A DNA stretch of 16,646 nt from Verrucomicrobiales bacterium (GTDB lineage Bacteria; Verrucomicrobiota; Verrucomicrobiae; Limisphaerales; UBA1100): assembly GCA_002721895.1 (NCBI GenBank), contig PBLV01000016.1, positions 1 through 16,646 of the forward strand, written 5' to 3'. Both the position numbers and the translations under genes were made by a program. Below are positions 1-6,806 of the stretch, one piece after another (position 1 is the first letter of the stretch; each line of letters begins with the position of its first letter). The notes beneath the pieces were generated by a model. The model was not told the origin of the DNA. It ran no database searches and was given only the letters and a program-made list of their open reading frames with translations.

Positions 1-284
1 CTGCCTCCGGCGGCGATGACGCGCTGGATTTCGCCGCCGCTCACGGTGTCAAAGCCGCTGCCCAGATCCGCCAGCGTTCGCATCACGCCAAGGTTGGAGT
101 TGGACTTCATCGCAAAACATACCAGCCGGTCAAGAGGGGCAAGTGCGTCATTCAACTTGGTGAAGTGGTCGGTGAGCGTTTTGGATGAGTACACGTACAA
201 CGGTGTGCCATGTTTTTTCGCGAGGGATTCCACGGAAACCCCCTCACAATACAGCTTGCCGCGCACGTATCGAAAATCATGCAT
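1..284 (-). CDS. lysA: Diaminopimelate decarboxylase, N-terminal part (cut by window edge)
   Basis: This is the first 94 codons of a PLP-dependent decarboxylase that converts meso-diaminopimelate to lysine in the cytoplasm, the last step of lysine synthesis. The visible protein begins MHDFRYVRGKLYCEG and continues with the fold-type III signature: GTPLYVYS near residues 26-33, then CFAMKSNSN near 55-63, where the lysine is the expected PLP Schiff-base residue, and GFDTVSGGE near 77-85. The ATG is at 284 on the minus strand; no good Shine-Dalgarno sequence precedes it. The C-terminal substrate-binding part lies outside the window. It is downstream of argH, the squalene synthase-like gene and the SHOCT gene on the same strand, but a hairpin in the gap may separate their transcripts. 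Ornithine/arginine decarboxylases share the fold; LysA is favoured by the N-terminal wording and by argH nearby. Confidence 0.9.
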   Translation of the reverse strand, partial: MHDFRYVRGKLYCEGVSVESLAKKHGTPLYVYSSKTLTDHFTKLNDALAPLDRLVCFAMKSNSNLGVMRTLADLGSGFDTVSGGEIQRVIAAGG

Positions 285-344
285 GGCCGAGGGTTATGCC
301 AAAAGACTTGTCTGCATCCAATGCGAAAACAGGGTGAAAACGGA

Positions 345-375
345 ACCGCCCCGGATGTTAAACAACCGGGGCGGT
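345..375 (-). terminator. Strong hairpin between the SHOCT gene and lysA
   Basis: There is a perfect 10-bp inverted repeat, accgccccgg at 345-354 and ccggggcggt at 366-375, with an 11-base loop. It lies 17 bases past the stop of the gene ending at 392. Read on the minus strand, the stem is followed by ttccgttttc, a broken T run, so it could be an intrinsic terminator of modest strength or a processing hairpin before lysA. Confidence 0.55.
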
Positions 376-391
376 GGAGAACCGGGCGGGA

Positions 392-1225
392 TTACTGTCC
401 CGTTCCGTTTAAAAGTATTTCCTTGCGCCGGTAATATTCGGCCGCGGAGATTTTGTCTTTCTTGTACAGGTCGATCAGTTCCTTGAGCTTGGATTCTCGA
501 TTCTGGTGGGCCTGTTCAGCCTTGAGGGCTTGTTGTTGCCGGGCGATGTCAGCCACCTTGCGGAGCGACATTCGTTGCTTGATGGAGCGCTCCAGTGTTT
601 CCTTGTCCGGTCGGATTGTAATTGGCGGTGTAAATATCTCCGTGGGCATGATCTTGGCCACGAGGTTGTCCGTGGGCACTCCCCCTTGGTAATAGGTCAT
701 GGGCAGAGCATTGTTCAGAACCGGGAGGTCCAGCAGTTCCGTCACCATGCCTGCCTCGGCTTGTTCGGCCTGCCGTTTGGCCACGCGAATGGCGTTGTCC
801 CGAAAATTTGGATTTTCCGATTCCAAACTGCGAATCACCGCCGCGATGGCCAGCTCCTCGGCGGCGTCGCGTTCGCGGATGATCTTGGCGATCAGTCTTT
901 CCTCCACCAGTGTCCGGGCTTTCTCGTTGTTGATCTGGTCTTGTTTCTGCCGGGCTATGGCCGCGAGTGCGGAGATCTTCTGCTGGCGTGACTTGGCGGC
1001 GTCAAGAAGCCCGTCCAAGGCTCGCCGCTTGGCCTCGTATCTCTGTTTCACCACGTCAAAGGCCAAGTGTCGAGCCTGAATGCGATCCTTGGCTTGTCGT
1101 ACAGCATCCTGCCTTGCCTCCAGCGGGCTGGGCGTTGCCTGCGGCTTGCGATCCGCCCCGTTGATAAGCGGCCCACACAGAAGCCACCCGGCCAACACAA
1201 GCGCGCTGAATAGTCGAACAGACAT
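392..1225 (-). CDS. Exported coiled-coil protein with C-terminal SHOCT-like domain
   Basis: The 277-residue product starts MSVRLFSALVLAGWLLCGPL, a typical signal peptide with likely cleavage after about residue 24. The cysteine at 17 follows leucine, so a lipobox is unlikely. Residues about 30-125 and 205-245 are rich in Lys, Arg, Glu, Gln and Ala and should be helical or coiled coil. A middle part (about 165-205) is Pro-rich. The C-terminus, about 246-272, reads LKELIDLYKKDKISAAEYYRRK and fits the SHOCT pattern: a short helix pair with a K/G-I-S/T-x-x-E-Y/F core. SHOCT modules are usually thought to aid oligomerisation. I chose the ATG at 1225 because a strong Shine-Dalgarno sequence lies five bases upstream and a signal peptide follows; the open frame extends upstream only inside the previous gene. 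It lies 53 bases behind the squalene synthase-like gene. Function unknown. Confidence 0.8.
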   Translation of the reverse strand: MSVRLFSALVLAGWLLCGPLINGADRKPQATPSPLEARQDAVRQAKDRIQARHLAFDVVKQRYEAKRRALDGLLDAAKSRQQKISALAAIARQKQDQINNEKARTLVEERLIAKIIRERDAAEELAIAAVIRSLESENPNFRDNAIRVAKRQAEQAEAGMVTELLDLPVLNNALPMTYYQGGVPTDNLVAKIMPTEIFTPPITIRPDKETLERSIKQRMSLRKVADIARQQQALKAEQAHQNRESKLKELIDLYKKDKISAAEYYRRKEILLNGTGQ

Positions 1226-1230
1226 CCTTC

Positions 1231-1237
1231 CCTCCTT
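1231..1237 (-). promoter_or_regulatory. Ribosome binding site deciding the start at 1225
   Basis: On the minus strand the sequence is AAGGAGG, five bases before the ATG at 1225. It is the best Shine-Dalgarno match in the window and rules out the longer open frame that reaches back to 1642. Confidence 0.8.
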
Positions 1238-1278
1238 GGATTCAAGGTAGGCAAGGCTCGTCCTGCTGGCAACCGGAA

Positions 1279-2277
1279 TCAGGCTGGTGTGAACAAGTTT
1301 TGCCACGCACCGCGGAACGGTAGTCGCCACACGGTGCGCCAGATAATGCCCCGAACCTCGCTGCGCGTGGCCTTGATGCGCGGCTCGGATTGCAGTGGAT
1401 TTGCGTCCGCCAGCTTGTCGAGGGTCTTGGTTCCCAGCAGGATTGGCCACGCGCAGGCCAGTCGCAGCCGATAGTGGTTGAAGGGAATAGAGTTGGTGTA
1501 TCGCCAGCCGGCCTCCAAGTGTGCGCGCGCGGTGCGCATCCACTTGTTGAAGACTGGCCGAAGGGCGGCCATGTTCTCGGGCTTCAGCAAATCTTCCGGT
1601 TCCAGCCCTGCGCCATCGAGATCCTGCGCGGGCAGGTAGCAACGGCCTTCGCGAAGATCCCGTGGGAGATCGCGGAGCACATTTACAAGCTGCAAGCCGC
1701 GGCCAAAATTCGCGGCGTCCGCCAGGAAGGCATCGTCATCCATCTGAACATCCGGGAAACAATACTTGCGTGTCAAACGCGTCCAGAATTCCCCCACGCA
1801 ACCGGCCACATGGTAGGTGTAGTCATCGAGCTCACGGGGCGTCTGTAGGGCACCCAGTTTTTGGCCATCGCCAAACCGGCGCAGATCCAATTCCTGTCCT
1901 CGGGTGATGGTCTCAAGCAGCAACTGTACCTGCCCACGATCTTCCGGCGTCAGGGAATCGAGCAATTCCAGCGTCTCGTGACTGCGCATCAGCAGCCGGT
2001 GTTCCGCCGGATTGCCCTGATGCTCCATGAGATCATTGAATTCCACCGGCAACGCGTCCGCGTAGCGAATGCGCTCGCGGAATTGCCGCAATTTTTCGAC
2101 GCGATCCTTCCACGGCACCAGTCCCGTGTCGGCCACCGTGTCGGAAGTTCGGGCCAGCAGGTAAGCCAGGCCAATTTGCGGGCGCACGGTGTGCGGCAGC
2201 ACGCGGAGAGTCAGATAAAAGGATCGCGACACATCCCGCAGGATGGGCCCGAGCAATTCGTTAGCGGCCACCGCCAT
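1279..2277 (-). CDS. Squalene/phytoene synthase family protein (head-to-head prenyl transferase)
   Basis: The 332-residue protein belongs to the family that condenses two prenyl diphosphates (FPP to presqualene/squalene, or GGPP to phytoene). Both Mg-diphosphate motifs are visible: D46-TVA-D50 in LARTSDTVAD, and D203-LPR-D207 in LVNVLRDLPRDLREGRCYLP, followed by the family's GRxYLP. The N-terminal VSRSFYLTLRVLP matches the family opening, and YTYHVAGCVG (about 154-163) matches the conserved segment between them. The wording is closer to squalene synthase than to plant-type phytoene synthase, so hopanoid, sterol or C30 carotenoid precursor synthesis is likely; the sequence alone does not settle which. 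The ATG at 2277 comes one base after the argH stop (TAAcATG), so translational coupling is likely. No hpn or carotenoid genes are next to it. Confidence 0.88.
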   Translation of the reverse strand: MAVAANELLGPILRDVSRSFYLTLRVLPHTVRPQIGLAYLLARTSDTVADTGLVPWKDRVEKLRQFRERIRYADALPVEFNDLMEHQGNPAEHRLLMRSHETLELLDSLTPEDRGQVQLLLETITRGQELDLRRFGDGQKLGALQTPRELDDYTYHVAGCVGEFWTRLTRKYCFPDVQMDDDAFLADAANFGRGLQLVNVLRDLPRDLREGRCYLPAQDLDGAGLEPEDLLKPENMAALRPVFNKWMRTARAHLEAGWRYTNSIPFNHYRLRLACAWPILLGTKTLDKLADANPLQSEPRIKATRSEVRGIIWRTVWRLPFRGAWQNLFTPA

Positions 2278-2278
2278 G

Positions 2279-3688
2279 TTAGTGGCGGAGGAACTTGTGC
2301 CAATGCGCCAGACGCCGCTTGACCTCGGCTGTGCCCGGCGCACCAATTGCCGTGCGCCGGTCCAGCGCCGTCTTCAGGTCGAACACCTGTAGCGCCTCGC
2401 GTGTAAGACGCTTGTCCGCCTTTTTCAATTCCGCGGCCGTCAACTTGTCCAGCCGCTTCCTCTTCTTTTCCGCCAGTGCTACCACTGCGCCCACCACGTG
2501 ATGCGCGTCGCGGAAAGGTGTGCCCTGTTCCACCAGCCAGTCCACCAAGTCCGTGGCCAACAGGTTGGGATCGTCCGCAGCCTTGGCGCAGGCTGCTTCG
2601 TTTACCGCCGTGTCACGCAGCATGGCAGCCAGAATGCGGGTGGTATTGCGGGCCGTGTCACAACTGTCAAACAGCCGTTCCTTGTCTTCCTGAAGGTCGC
2701 TGTTGTAGGTCAGCGGCAATCCCTTCAGGGTGGTCAGGAGGGCCACCAGATTGCCTGCCACGCGCCCGGATTTACCGCGGACCAGCTCGCAGATATCCGG
2801 ATTCTTCTTCTGTGGCATCAACGATGAGCCGGTGGTGTAGGCGTCGCCGATTTCAATGAAGCCGAATTCTGCGCTGGACCACAGAACCAAGTCTTCGCAC
2901 AAGCGCGACTGGTGGGCAGCCAACAGCGCCGTCACCGCGCAAAACTCGATGATGTAATCCCGATCCGCCACTGCGTCCATGGAGTTTTGCGTGACCATGG
3001 GCTGGTCGTGCGCATCCACGAAACCCAATTCGCGCGCCACAAATTCACGATCCAACGGCAGGGTTGTGCCGGCAATGGCTCCACTGCCCAGTGGACAGAC
3101 ATTCACCCGCACGAGGCAATCGAGCAATCGCTCATAATCCCGCTCGAACATCTCCACATAGGCCAACAAATGGTGCGCGAGATAAACTGGCTGCGCCCGC
3201 TGCAGGTGCGTGTAACCCGGGATAACCACTTCTAGATTGTTTTCCGCCAATTCAATGAGCGCCAGTTGCAGATTGTGAATCTCATTGGCCAGCTCGCAAA
3301 TTTCGTCTCGCAGCCACATGCGCGTGTCCACCGCCACTTGGTCATTGCGGGAACGTCCCGTGTGGAGCTTGGCGCCGGCTGCCGTTTTCCGGGTCAGCGC
3401 GGCCTCGATGTTCATGTGCACATCCTCCAGCTCGCGCCGCCACTTGAACTTACCCGCCTCAATCTCCCGCCCGATGGCTTCCAGCCCTTTCTCGATCGCC
3501 GCCAGCTCTTTCTTCTTCAACAGCCCCACATGGTGCAGCATGCGCGCGTGGGCGATGGAGCCGGCGATGTCGTAGGGAGCCAACCGGTAATCAAAGCCCA
3601 CCGAGGCTGTGAAAACGTTGGCCTCACGAGCTGCTGCTTTCGCAAAACGCCCGCTGCGCGCCACGATTTTCTTGGTAGATTTGGCCAT
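2279..3688 (-). CDS. argH: Argininosuccinate lyase
   Basis: The 469-residue enzyme cleaves argininosuccinate to arginine and fumarate, the last step of arginine synthesis. The fumarase/aspartase superfamily signatures are all present: TGRSRNDQVA near 110-119, GYTHLQRAQP near 158-167 with the catalytic histidine in THLQ, and the flexible active-site loop GSSLMPQKKNPD at 287-298 carrying the catalytic serine. The length is normal for ArgH. The ATG at 3688 was preferred to a TTG at 3712 because the family starts near here and the ATG is intact; neither has a clear Shine-Dalgarno sequence. Residues 1-20 are Lys/Ala-rich and add a short basic leader. It is the first gene of the minus-strand run argH, squalene synthase-like, SHOCT, lysA. 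Confidence 0.97.
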   Translation of the reverse strand: MAKSTKKIVARSGRFAKAAAREANVFTASVGFDYRLAPYDIAGSIAHARMLHHVGLLKKKELAAIEKGLEAIGREIEAGKFKWRRELEDVHMNIEAALTRKTAAGAKLHTGRSRNDQVAVDTRMWLRDEICELANEIHNLQLALIELAENNLEVVIPGYTHLQRAQPVYLAHHLLAYVEMFERDYERLLDCLVRVNVCPLGSGAIAGTTLPLDREFVARELGFVDAHDQPMVTQNSMDAVADRDYIIEFCAVTALLAAHQSRLCEDLVLWSSAEFGFIEIGDAYTTGSSLMPQKKNPDICELVRGKSGRVAGNLVALLTTLKGLPLTYNSDLQEDKERLFDSCDTARNTTRILAAMLRDTAVNEAACAKAADDPNLLATDLVDWLVEQGTPFRDAHHVVGAVVALAEKKRKRLDKLTAAELKKADKRLTREALQVFDLKTALDRRTAIGAPGTAEVKRRLAHWHKFLRH

Positions 3689-3757
3689 GAGAGGAGCCGA
3701 CTTTGCCGCCAAGACGCTTGAAAGTCACGCTGGGAATCTGACTGGGAAGTAAAAAGT

Positions 3758-3865
3758 AAAAAGTCGAATGAAAAAGGCACAGGGCAAAATTCAAAACAGC
3801 CTGTGTTGCCGGATGTGCTTTTGAATTTTGAACTGTGGATTTTTGTTTTTGACCTTCGACTTTTT
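3758..3865. repeat. Nested inverted repeats in AT-rich intergenic DNA
   Basis: Two perfect 11-bp inverted pairs are nested here: aaaaagtcgaa (3758-3768) with ttcgacttttt (3855-3865), and aaaattcaaaa (3786-3796) with ttttgaatttt (3819-3829). A 6-bp pair, cacagg (3778-3783) and cctgtg (3800-3805), crosses the inner one. Direct AAAAGT words also occur at 3751-3764. It fills the gap between divergent argH and the first DUF1501 gene and could be a regulatory structure, a small non-coding repeat, or chance in A/T-rich DNA. Confidence 0.6.
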
Positions 3866-3895
3866 GAATTCCATTCGCCTTCAGAATGCCTTAAA

Positions 3896-5332
3896 ATGTG
3901 CCCAGTGAGCGACGGGACTGCATTTTGTCCGGGGCCGGTTTCGCGGCGGTCTTTTTTGGAGGCCGGCGGGGCCGCTTGTGGGCTGGGCTTGGCGGGATTG
4001 CTGGAGGCGCAGGCGAAGAGTGCGGCGCCGGGGGTGTCCGGCAAGGATACATCGGTCATTTTCGTCTGGTTGCCGGGTGGGCCGCCGCACATGGAAATGT
4101 ACGACATGAAGCCCGAGGCGCCGAGCGAGTATCGCGGCGAATTCATGCCGATCAAAACGAATGTGCCGGGCATGGAGGTGTGTGAGCTGTTTCCGCGGCA
4201 TGCGAAGATTGCCGACAAGTACAATATCATTCGTTCGATTCATCATGGCTTTGCCGATCATGGCGGCGGGCATAAGCGATTTTTAACGGGCCGCAAGCCG
4301 GCCACGCCGACCGGCACGATCAATAACACGCCGTGCGTCGGTTCGATGGCGTCGGCGGTGCTGGACGATCGGCGCGACACGAAGGGCTTGCCGAATTATG
4401 TGGTGATGGGAAACGGACGCGTGAACAGCGTAGATACGTTTGCCTTCGGTAGTGCTTATCTGGGCAGCCACACACATCCGTTTCGGATTTCCAAGGACCC
4501 GAGTTTGCCGAATTTCAAGGTGGACAGTGTGGCGCTGGATCGTGCGATGACCGATCGGCTCGGTGACCGCAACATGCTGCTCAAGGGCTTCGATAATTTG
4601 CGCCGCGATGTGGATGGCAGCGGGCTGCTGGGCAGCATGGATGTGTTCAACCGCAAGGCGATGGAGATGATGACCAGCCCCGCCGTGCGCGAGGCGTTTG
4701 ACATCACGAAGGAAAAGGACGCTGTGCGCGAGCGGTTCGCGATGCATCCGTGGGGTCAGCAGGCCATTCTCGCCCGCCGCCTTGTGGAGCGCGGTGTGCC
4801 GTGGGTGACAGTGGTGATGGAAAATCCTTACGGCGTCGGCGGCATCCCGTGGCTCAAGGAAGGCGTGTACAACTGGGACAGCCACGCGGTGAACTGCCAT
4901 ATTTTCAAGGATGCCAAGGTGCGCTTTCCGCTGTACGACCAAGTGATCACCGCGATGATTGAGGATTTGTACGCGCGCGGCCTAGACAAGCGCGTGTTAC
5001 TGGTGGTGACCGGCGAATTCGGCCGCACCCCGCGCCTCACCGTGCGCCCCGGCAGCCGAACCAAGGTCGATCAACCCGGCCGGGACCACTGGCCGCGGGC
5101 GATGAGCCTGCTCGTTTCCGGCGGCGGCATGCGCACGGGGCAAGTCATCGGCGCCACCAACGCCAAGGGCGAAGAGCCGACCGAGCGCGCCATGACGCCC
5201 AACGACCTTTGGGCAACGGTGTACGAGCATCTCGGCGTGGATTACACCCACGAGTTCCCCGACCACGCCGGTCGCCCGATGCCGATGCTGCCCTTCGGCG
5301 AGCCGATCCCGGAATTGGCGCCGGTGACTTAG
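3896..5332 (+). CDS. DUF1501 protein with twin-arginine leader
   Basis: The 478-residue protein is a member of the DUF1501 family, which has an alkaline phosphatase/sulfatase-like fold and is very common in Planctomycetota and Verrucomicrobiota. VSRRSFLEAGGAACGLGLAG (residues 15-34) is a twin-arginine export signal, so it should be folded in the cytoplasm and act outside it. Family marks are FVWLPGGPPHMEMYDMKP near 56-73, a His/Gly-rich HHGFADHGGGHKRFLTG loop, VVTGEFGRTPR near the C-terminus and GRDHWPRAMS after it. The biochemical role of the family is not established; sulfatase-like hydrolysis is a guess from the fold. ATG 3896 was chosen because the Tat signal starts just after it; the frame stays open back to 3803 but that part overlaps the inverted repeats. 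No clear Shine-Dalgarno sequence. It stands alone, with no DUF1549/DUF1553 gene next to it. Confidence 0.92.
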   Translation: MCPVSDGTAFCPGPVSRRSFLEAGGAACGLGLAGLLEAQAKSAAPGVSGKDTSVIFVWLPGGPPHMEMYDMKPEAPSEYRGEFMPIKTNVPGMEVCELFPRHAKIADKYNIIRSIHHGFADHGGGHKRFLTGRKPATPTGTINNTPCVGSMASAVLDDRRDTKGLPNYVVMGNGRVNSVDTFAFGSAYLGSHTHPFRISKDPSLPNFKVDSVALDRAMTDRLGDRNMLLKGFDNLRRDVDGSGLLGSMDVFNRKAMEMMTSPAVREAFDITKEKDAVRERFAMHPWGQQAILARRLVERGVPWVTVVMENPYGVGGIPWLKEGVYNWDSHAVNCHIFKDAKVRFPLYDQVITAMIEDLYARGLDKRVLLVVTGEFGRTPRLTVRPGSRTKVDQPGRDHWPRAMSLLVSGGGMRTGQVIGATNAKGEEPTERAMTPNDLWATVYEHLGVDYTHEFPDHAGRPMPMLPFGEPIPELAPVT

Positions 5333-5521
5333 GGTGTTTCGCCAGACATTTCCATCGCCCTACGTTCATGCCTGAGCACCTGTCTACAGGCTCAAATCAA
5401 GACTTGGGTTAACGCTGTTCCGAGCACCGGTCAAATTTGCTGGTTCGCATTTTTCGGATATTATTTCATCATCACATTATAGAGAGCAGATCCTATAAAT
5501 TCCAAAAAAAGACAAAATAAC

Positions 5522-5545
5522 CCTAAATTTTGAGTGAAATTTAGG
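5522..5545 (-). terminator. AT-rich hairpin with T-rich tail on the minus strand
   Basis: cctaaattt (5522-5530) and aaatttagg (5537-5545) form a perfect 9-bp stem with a 6-base loop. On the minus strand it is followed by gttattttgtcttttttt, so it could end transcripts of the minus-strand genes at 5781-7259 after they cross the repeat array. On the plus strand an A run follows, which does not fit a terminator. Confidence 0.45.
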
Positions 5546-5579
5546 AAAAACAGTGAAAATCCAGTCCCTTGTCACCGCT

Positions 5580-5705
5580 CGCCAACTACTTGGCAACGTC
5601 CGCCAACCACTTGGCAACGCCCGCCAGCTACTTGGTGTCGCCCGCCAACTACTTGGTGTCGCTCGCCAACTACTAGGTGGCGTTCGCCAACTACTTGGCA
5701 TCAGG
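5580..5705. repeat. Six tandem 21-bp units, each with a GCCAA/TTGGC dyad
   Basis: Units begin at 5580, 5601, 5622, 5643, 5664 and 5685, an exact 21-base period. The consensus starts cgccaactacttgg; the last seven bases vary. Units 1, 2 and 6 have the perfect small dyad gccaa-4-ttggc. In units 3 and 4 the last base is T, which as plus-strand RNA still pairs as G-U; unit 5 has one mismatch. A degenerate half unit precedes the array near 5568. The period is seven codons, so translated frames give seven-residue repeats (PSSWRxx on the minus strand). The spacing is far too short for a CRISPR array. Confidence 0.9.
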
Positions 5706-5780
5706 AGCCAAGTCTATTGTACAGAGTGAAAAGGGGCGTTTCGGGTGGGAATTGGAGCAGGATTGAGGGGATGGGTGAGG

Positions 5781-6164
5781 TTACCGGATTCCCTTCAGCG
5801 TCCCTGAGTGTTGCAGGGCGTTGTTGGCGGCGAGGGCGAAGGCATGGGCATTGTGCAGGGCGCCGAGGCGGCCGGCGCTGCTGAAGGTTTCGCCACGATC
5901 TCCGGCCAAGTCGCTGGACAGGCCTTTGGCAAAGCCCTTGAGAGGGTCTTCATCGGGCAGGACCTGAGCCGCGCCACGGGCATAGGCGGCGGCATTGGAT
6001 AGGGCCTGCCGGGAAATGGCAGTGGTGTCGGACGCGGCCCGGGTGGGGGGATGGACGGGGCGTGGGGTGGCCTGCTGGGCCGGTTCACGCCGGAGATGCG
6101 CAGGTCTCAGGTCCGTCGACAGGCCATTGGCGCTGCCGGGAGGTATTTTCCCAATATTGTCCAT
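5781..6164 (-). CDS. Small Ala/Pro-rich protein, paralogue B (unknown family)
   Basis: I do not recognise this 127-residue protein. It starts MDNIGKIPPGSANG, has a Pro/Thr/Arg-rich linker (about 27-45) and then a predicted helical part (about 50-120): ALSNAAAYARGAAQVLPDEDPLKGFAKGL and LGALHNAHAFALAANNALQ. There is no signal peptide, membrane segment or cysteine. The C-terminal half can be aligned with that of the next gene upstream (6259-6669): a PL-G-A-G block followed by L-NA-FAL, so the two look like diverged tandem paralogues. The ATG at 6164 was chosen over a TTG two codons earlier. No clear Shine-Dalgarno sequence. It is the last of three minus-strand genes after the FlgN-like gene, 94 bases behind its paralogue, so co-transcription is possible. 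Confidence 0.62.
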   Translation of the reverse strand: MDNIGKIPPGSANGLSTDLRPAHLRREPAQQATPRPVHPPTRAASDTTAISRQALSNAAAYARGAAQVLPDEDPLKGFAKGLSSDLAGDRGETFSSAGRLGALHNAHAFALAANNALQHSGTLKGIR

Positions 6165-6258
6165 TGCCAAGGAGCATGGGGGTGGCTCGTTGGATCCCGT
6201 GGGGGAGGGAGCTTATAGCAGAAAACAGGCTGGGGAGCAATCCGCGAATGGCACGAGG

Positions 6259-6669
6259 CTACTCAAGGAGCTGCAGGGAGGGGCTGTCCAGCAGGCGTTC
6301 GGTGCCGGATAATGCGAAATTCAGGGCATTTTGGAGATCATTGACCTCGCTGAAGGCCGCCATGGGGTCGGCATGGGCGGTGGCCATGGACTGGTGGATA
6401 CCATCGGCCAGACCGATCAGGGGGTTGTTGGGCTCGTTTTGCCGCAGCATGGCGGCGGTGGTGCCGGCGCGCTGGGAAACTTGGGCCACCACCGCGGCGG
6501 ATTGAGGAGCAGACGGGGGGCGTGGCGCAGTGGGGGCTGGAGGAGCATAGGCAGACGCTGCCTGACGGGCCTTGGCGGCTTTTGCAGCCGCAAAGGCGTC
6601 CTGCGCGCGCAATATCGCCGAATCCGGCGACAGGCGTGGCGTTGCCATGCCGTTGGCAGAGATGTCCAT
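6259..6669 (-). CDS. Small Ala/Pro-rich protein, paralogue A (unknown family)
   Basis: This 136-residue protein is not recognised. It begins MDISANGMATPRLSPDS, followed by an Ala-rich helix (about 18-40, RAQDAFAAAKAAKARQAA), a Pro-rich linker (about 41-56) and a helical C-terminal half: VSQRAGTTAAMLRQNEPNNPLIGLADGI (64-91) and VNDLQNALNFALSGTERLL (109-127). Linker plus C-terminal half resemble paralogue B at 5781-6164 in order and in key positions (NPL-G-AxG, LxNAxxFAL). No signal peptide, membrane segment or cysteine. The start is ATG 6669; an internal ATG at codon 8 is possible. No good Shine-Dalgarno sequence. It lies 137 bases after the FlgN-like gene, across a gap containing two DnaA-box-like repeats. 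Confidence 0.65.
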   Translation of the reverse strand: MDISANGMATPRLSPDSAILRAQDAFAAAKAAKARQAASAYAPPAPTAPRPPSAPQSAAVVAQVSQRAGTTAAMLRQNEPNNPLIGLADGIHQSMATAHADPMAAFSEVNDLQNALNFALSGTERLLDSPSLQLLE

Positions 6670-6752
6670 AGGTCGGGTGGGATGAATACCCGTAGGTGCT
6701 CCTCAGCGTGTGGCGGGAGCCTACCTGAACCCGGGTTTGGAGGCAAGAAAAT

Positions 6753-6784
6753 TGTGAATAACTTGTGAATATGCTTGGCCAAGC
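6753..6784. promoter_or_regulatory. Two DnaA-box-like repeats and an adjacent 12-bp palindrome
   Basis: On the minus strand TTATTCACA (6753-6761) matches the DnaA-box consensus TTATNCACA, and ATATTCACA (6764-6772) differs at one base. The two start 11 bp apart, one helical turn. They are followed by the perfect palindrome gcttggccaagc (6773-6784). The block lies between the FlgN-like gene and paralogue A. There is no AT-rich unwinding region or dnaA/dnaN gene, so an origin is unlikely; a regulatory site or hairpin is more reasonable. Confidence 0.35.
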
Positions 6785-6806
6785 GGGGCAGGATGCCTCC
6801 GTGGGC

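Larger units (their letters stand above)
5333..5780. other. Gene-poor stretch holding hairpins and a 21-bp tandem array
   Basis: This is a 448-base gap between the convergent DUF1501 gene and the small minus-strand gene ending at 5781. It holds a weak bulged hairpin at 5373-5394 (tgagc/gctca with cctg/cagg inside) shortly after the DUF1501 stop, an AT-rich stretch around 5450-5560 with a clean hairpin, and the tandem array at 5580-5705. Open frames cross the array on both strands (for example 5477-5701 minus), but none has a ribosome binding site or a recognisable product. Confidence 0.7.

Noticed and set aside
1226..1642. Long upstream extension of the SHOCT gene
   Set aside because: The extension overlaps conserved squalene synthase-family sequence in another frame, and a strong Shine-Dalgarno sequence and signal peptide mark the start at 1225.
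3517..4230. A 237-codon minus-strand frame upstream of and into argH
   Set aside because: It runs antisense through the DUF1501 gene and out of frame through argH, with no domain.
5580..5705. CRISPR array
   Set aside because: The period is only 21 bases, with about 14 conserved and 7 variable, so there is no room for spacers, and no cas genes are present.
6741..6790. Replication origin at the DnaA-box-like sites
   Set aside because: Only two boxes, no AT-rich unwinding element, and no dnaA, dnaN, gidA or parAB nearby.
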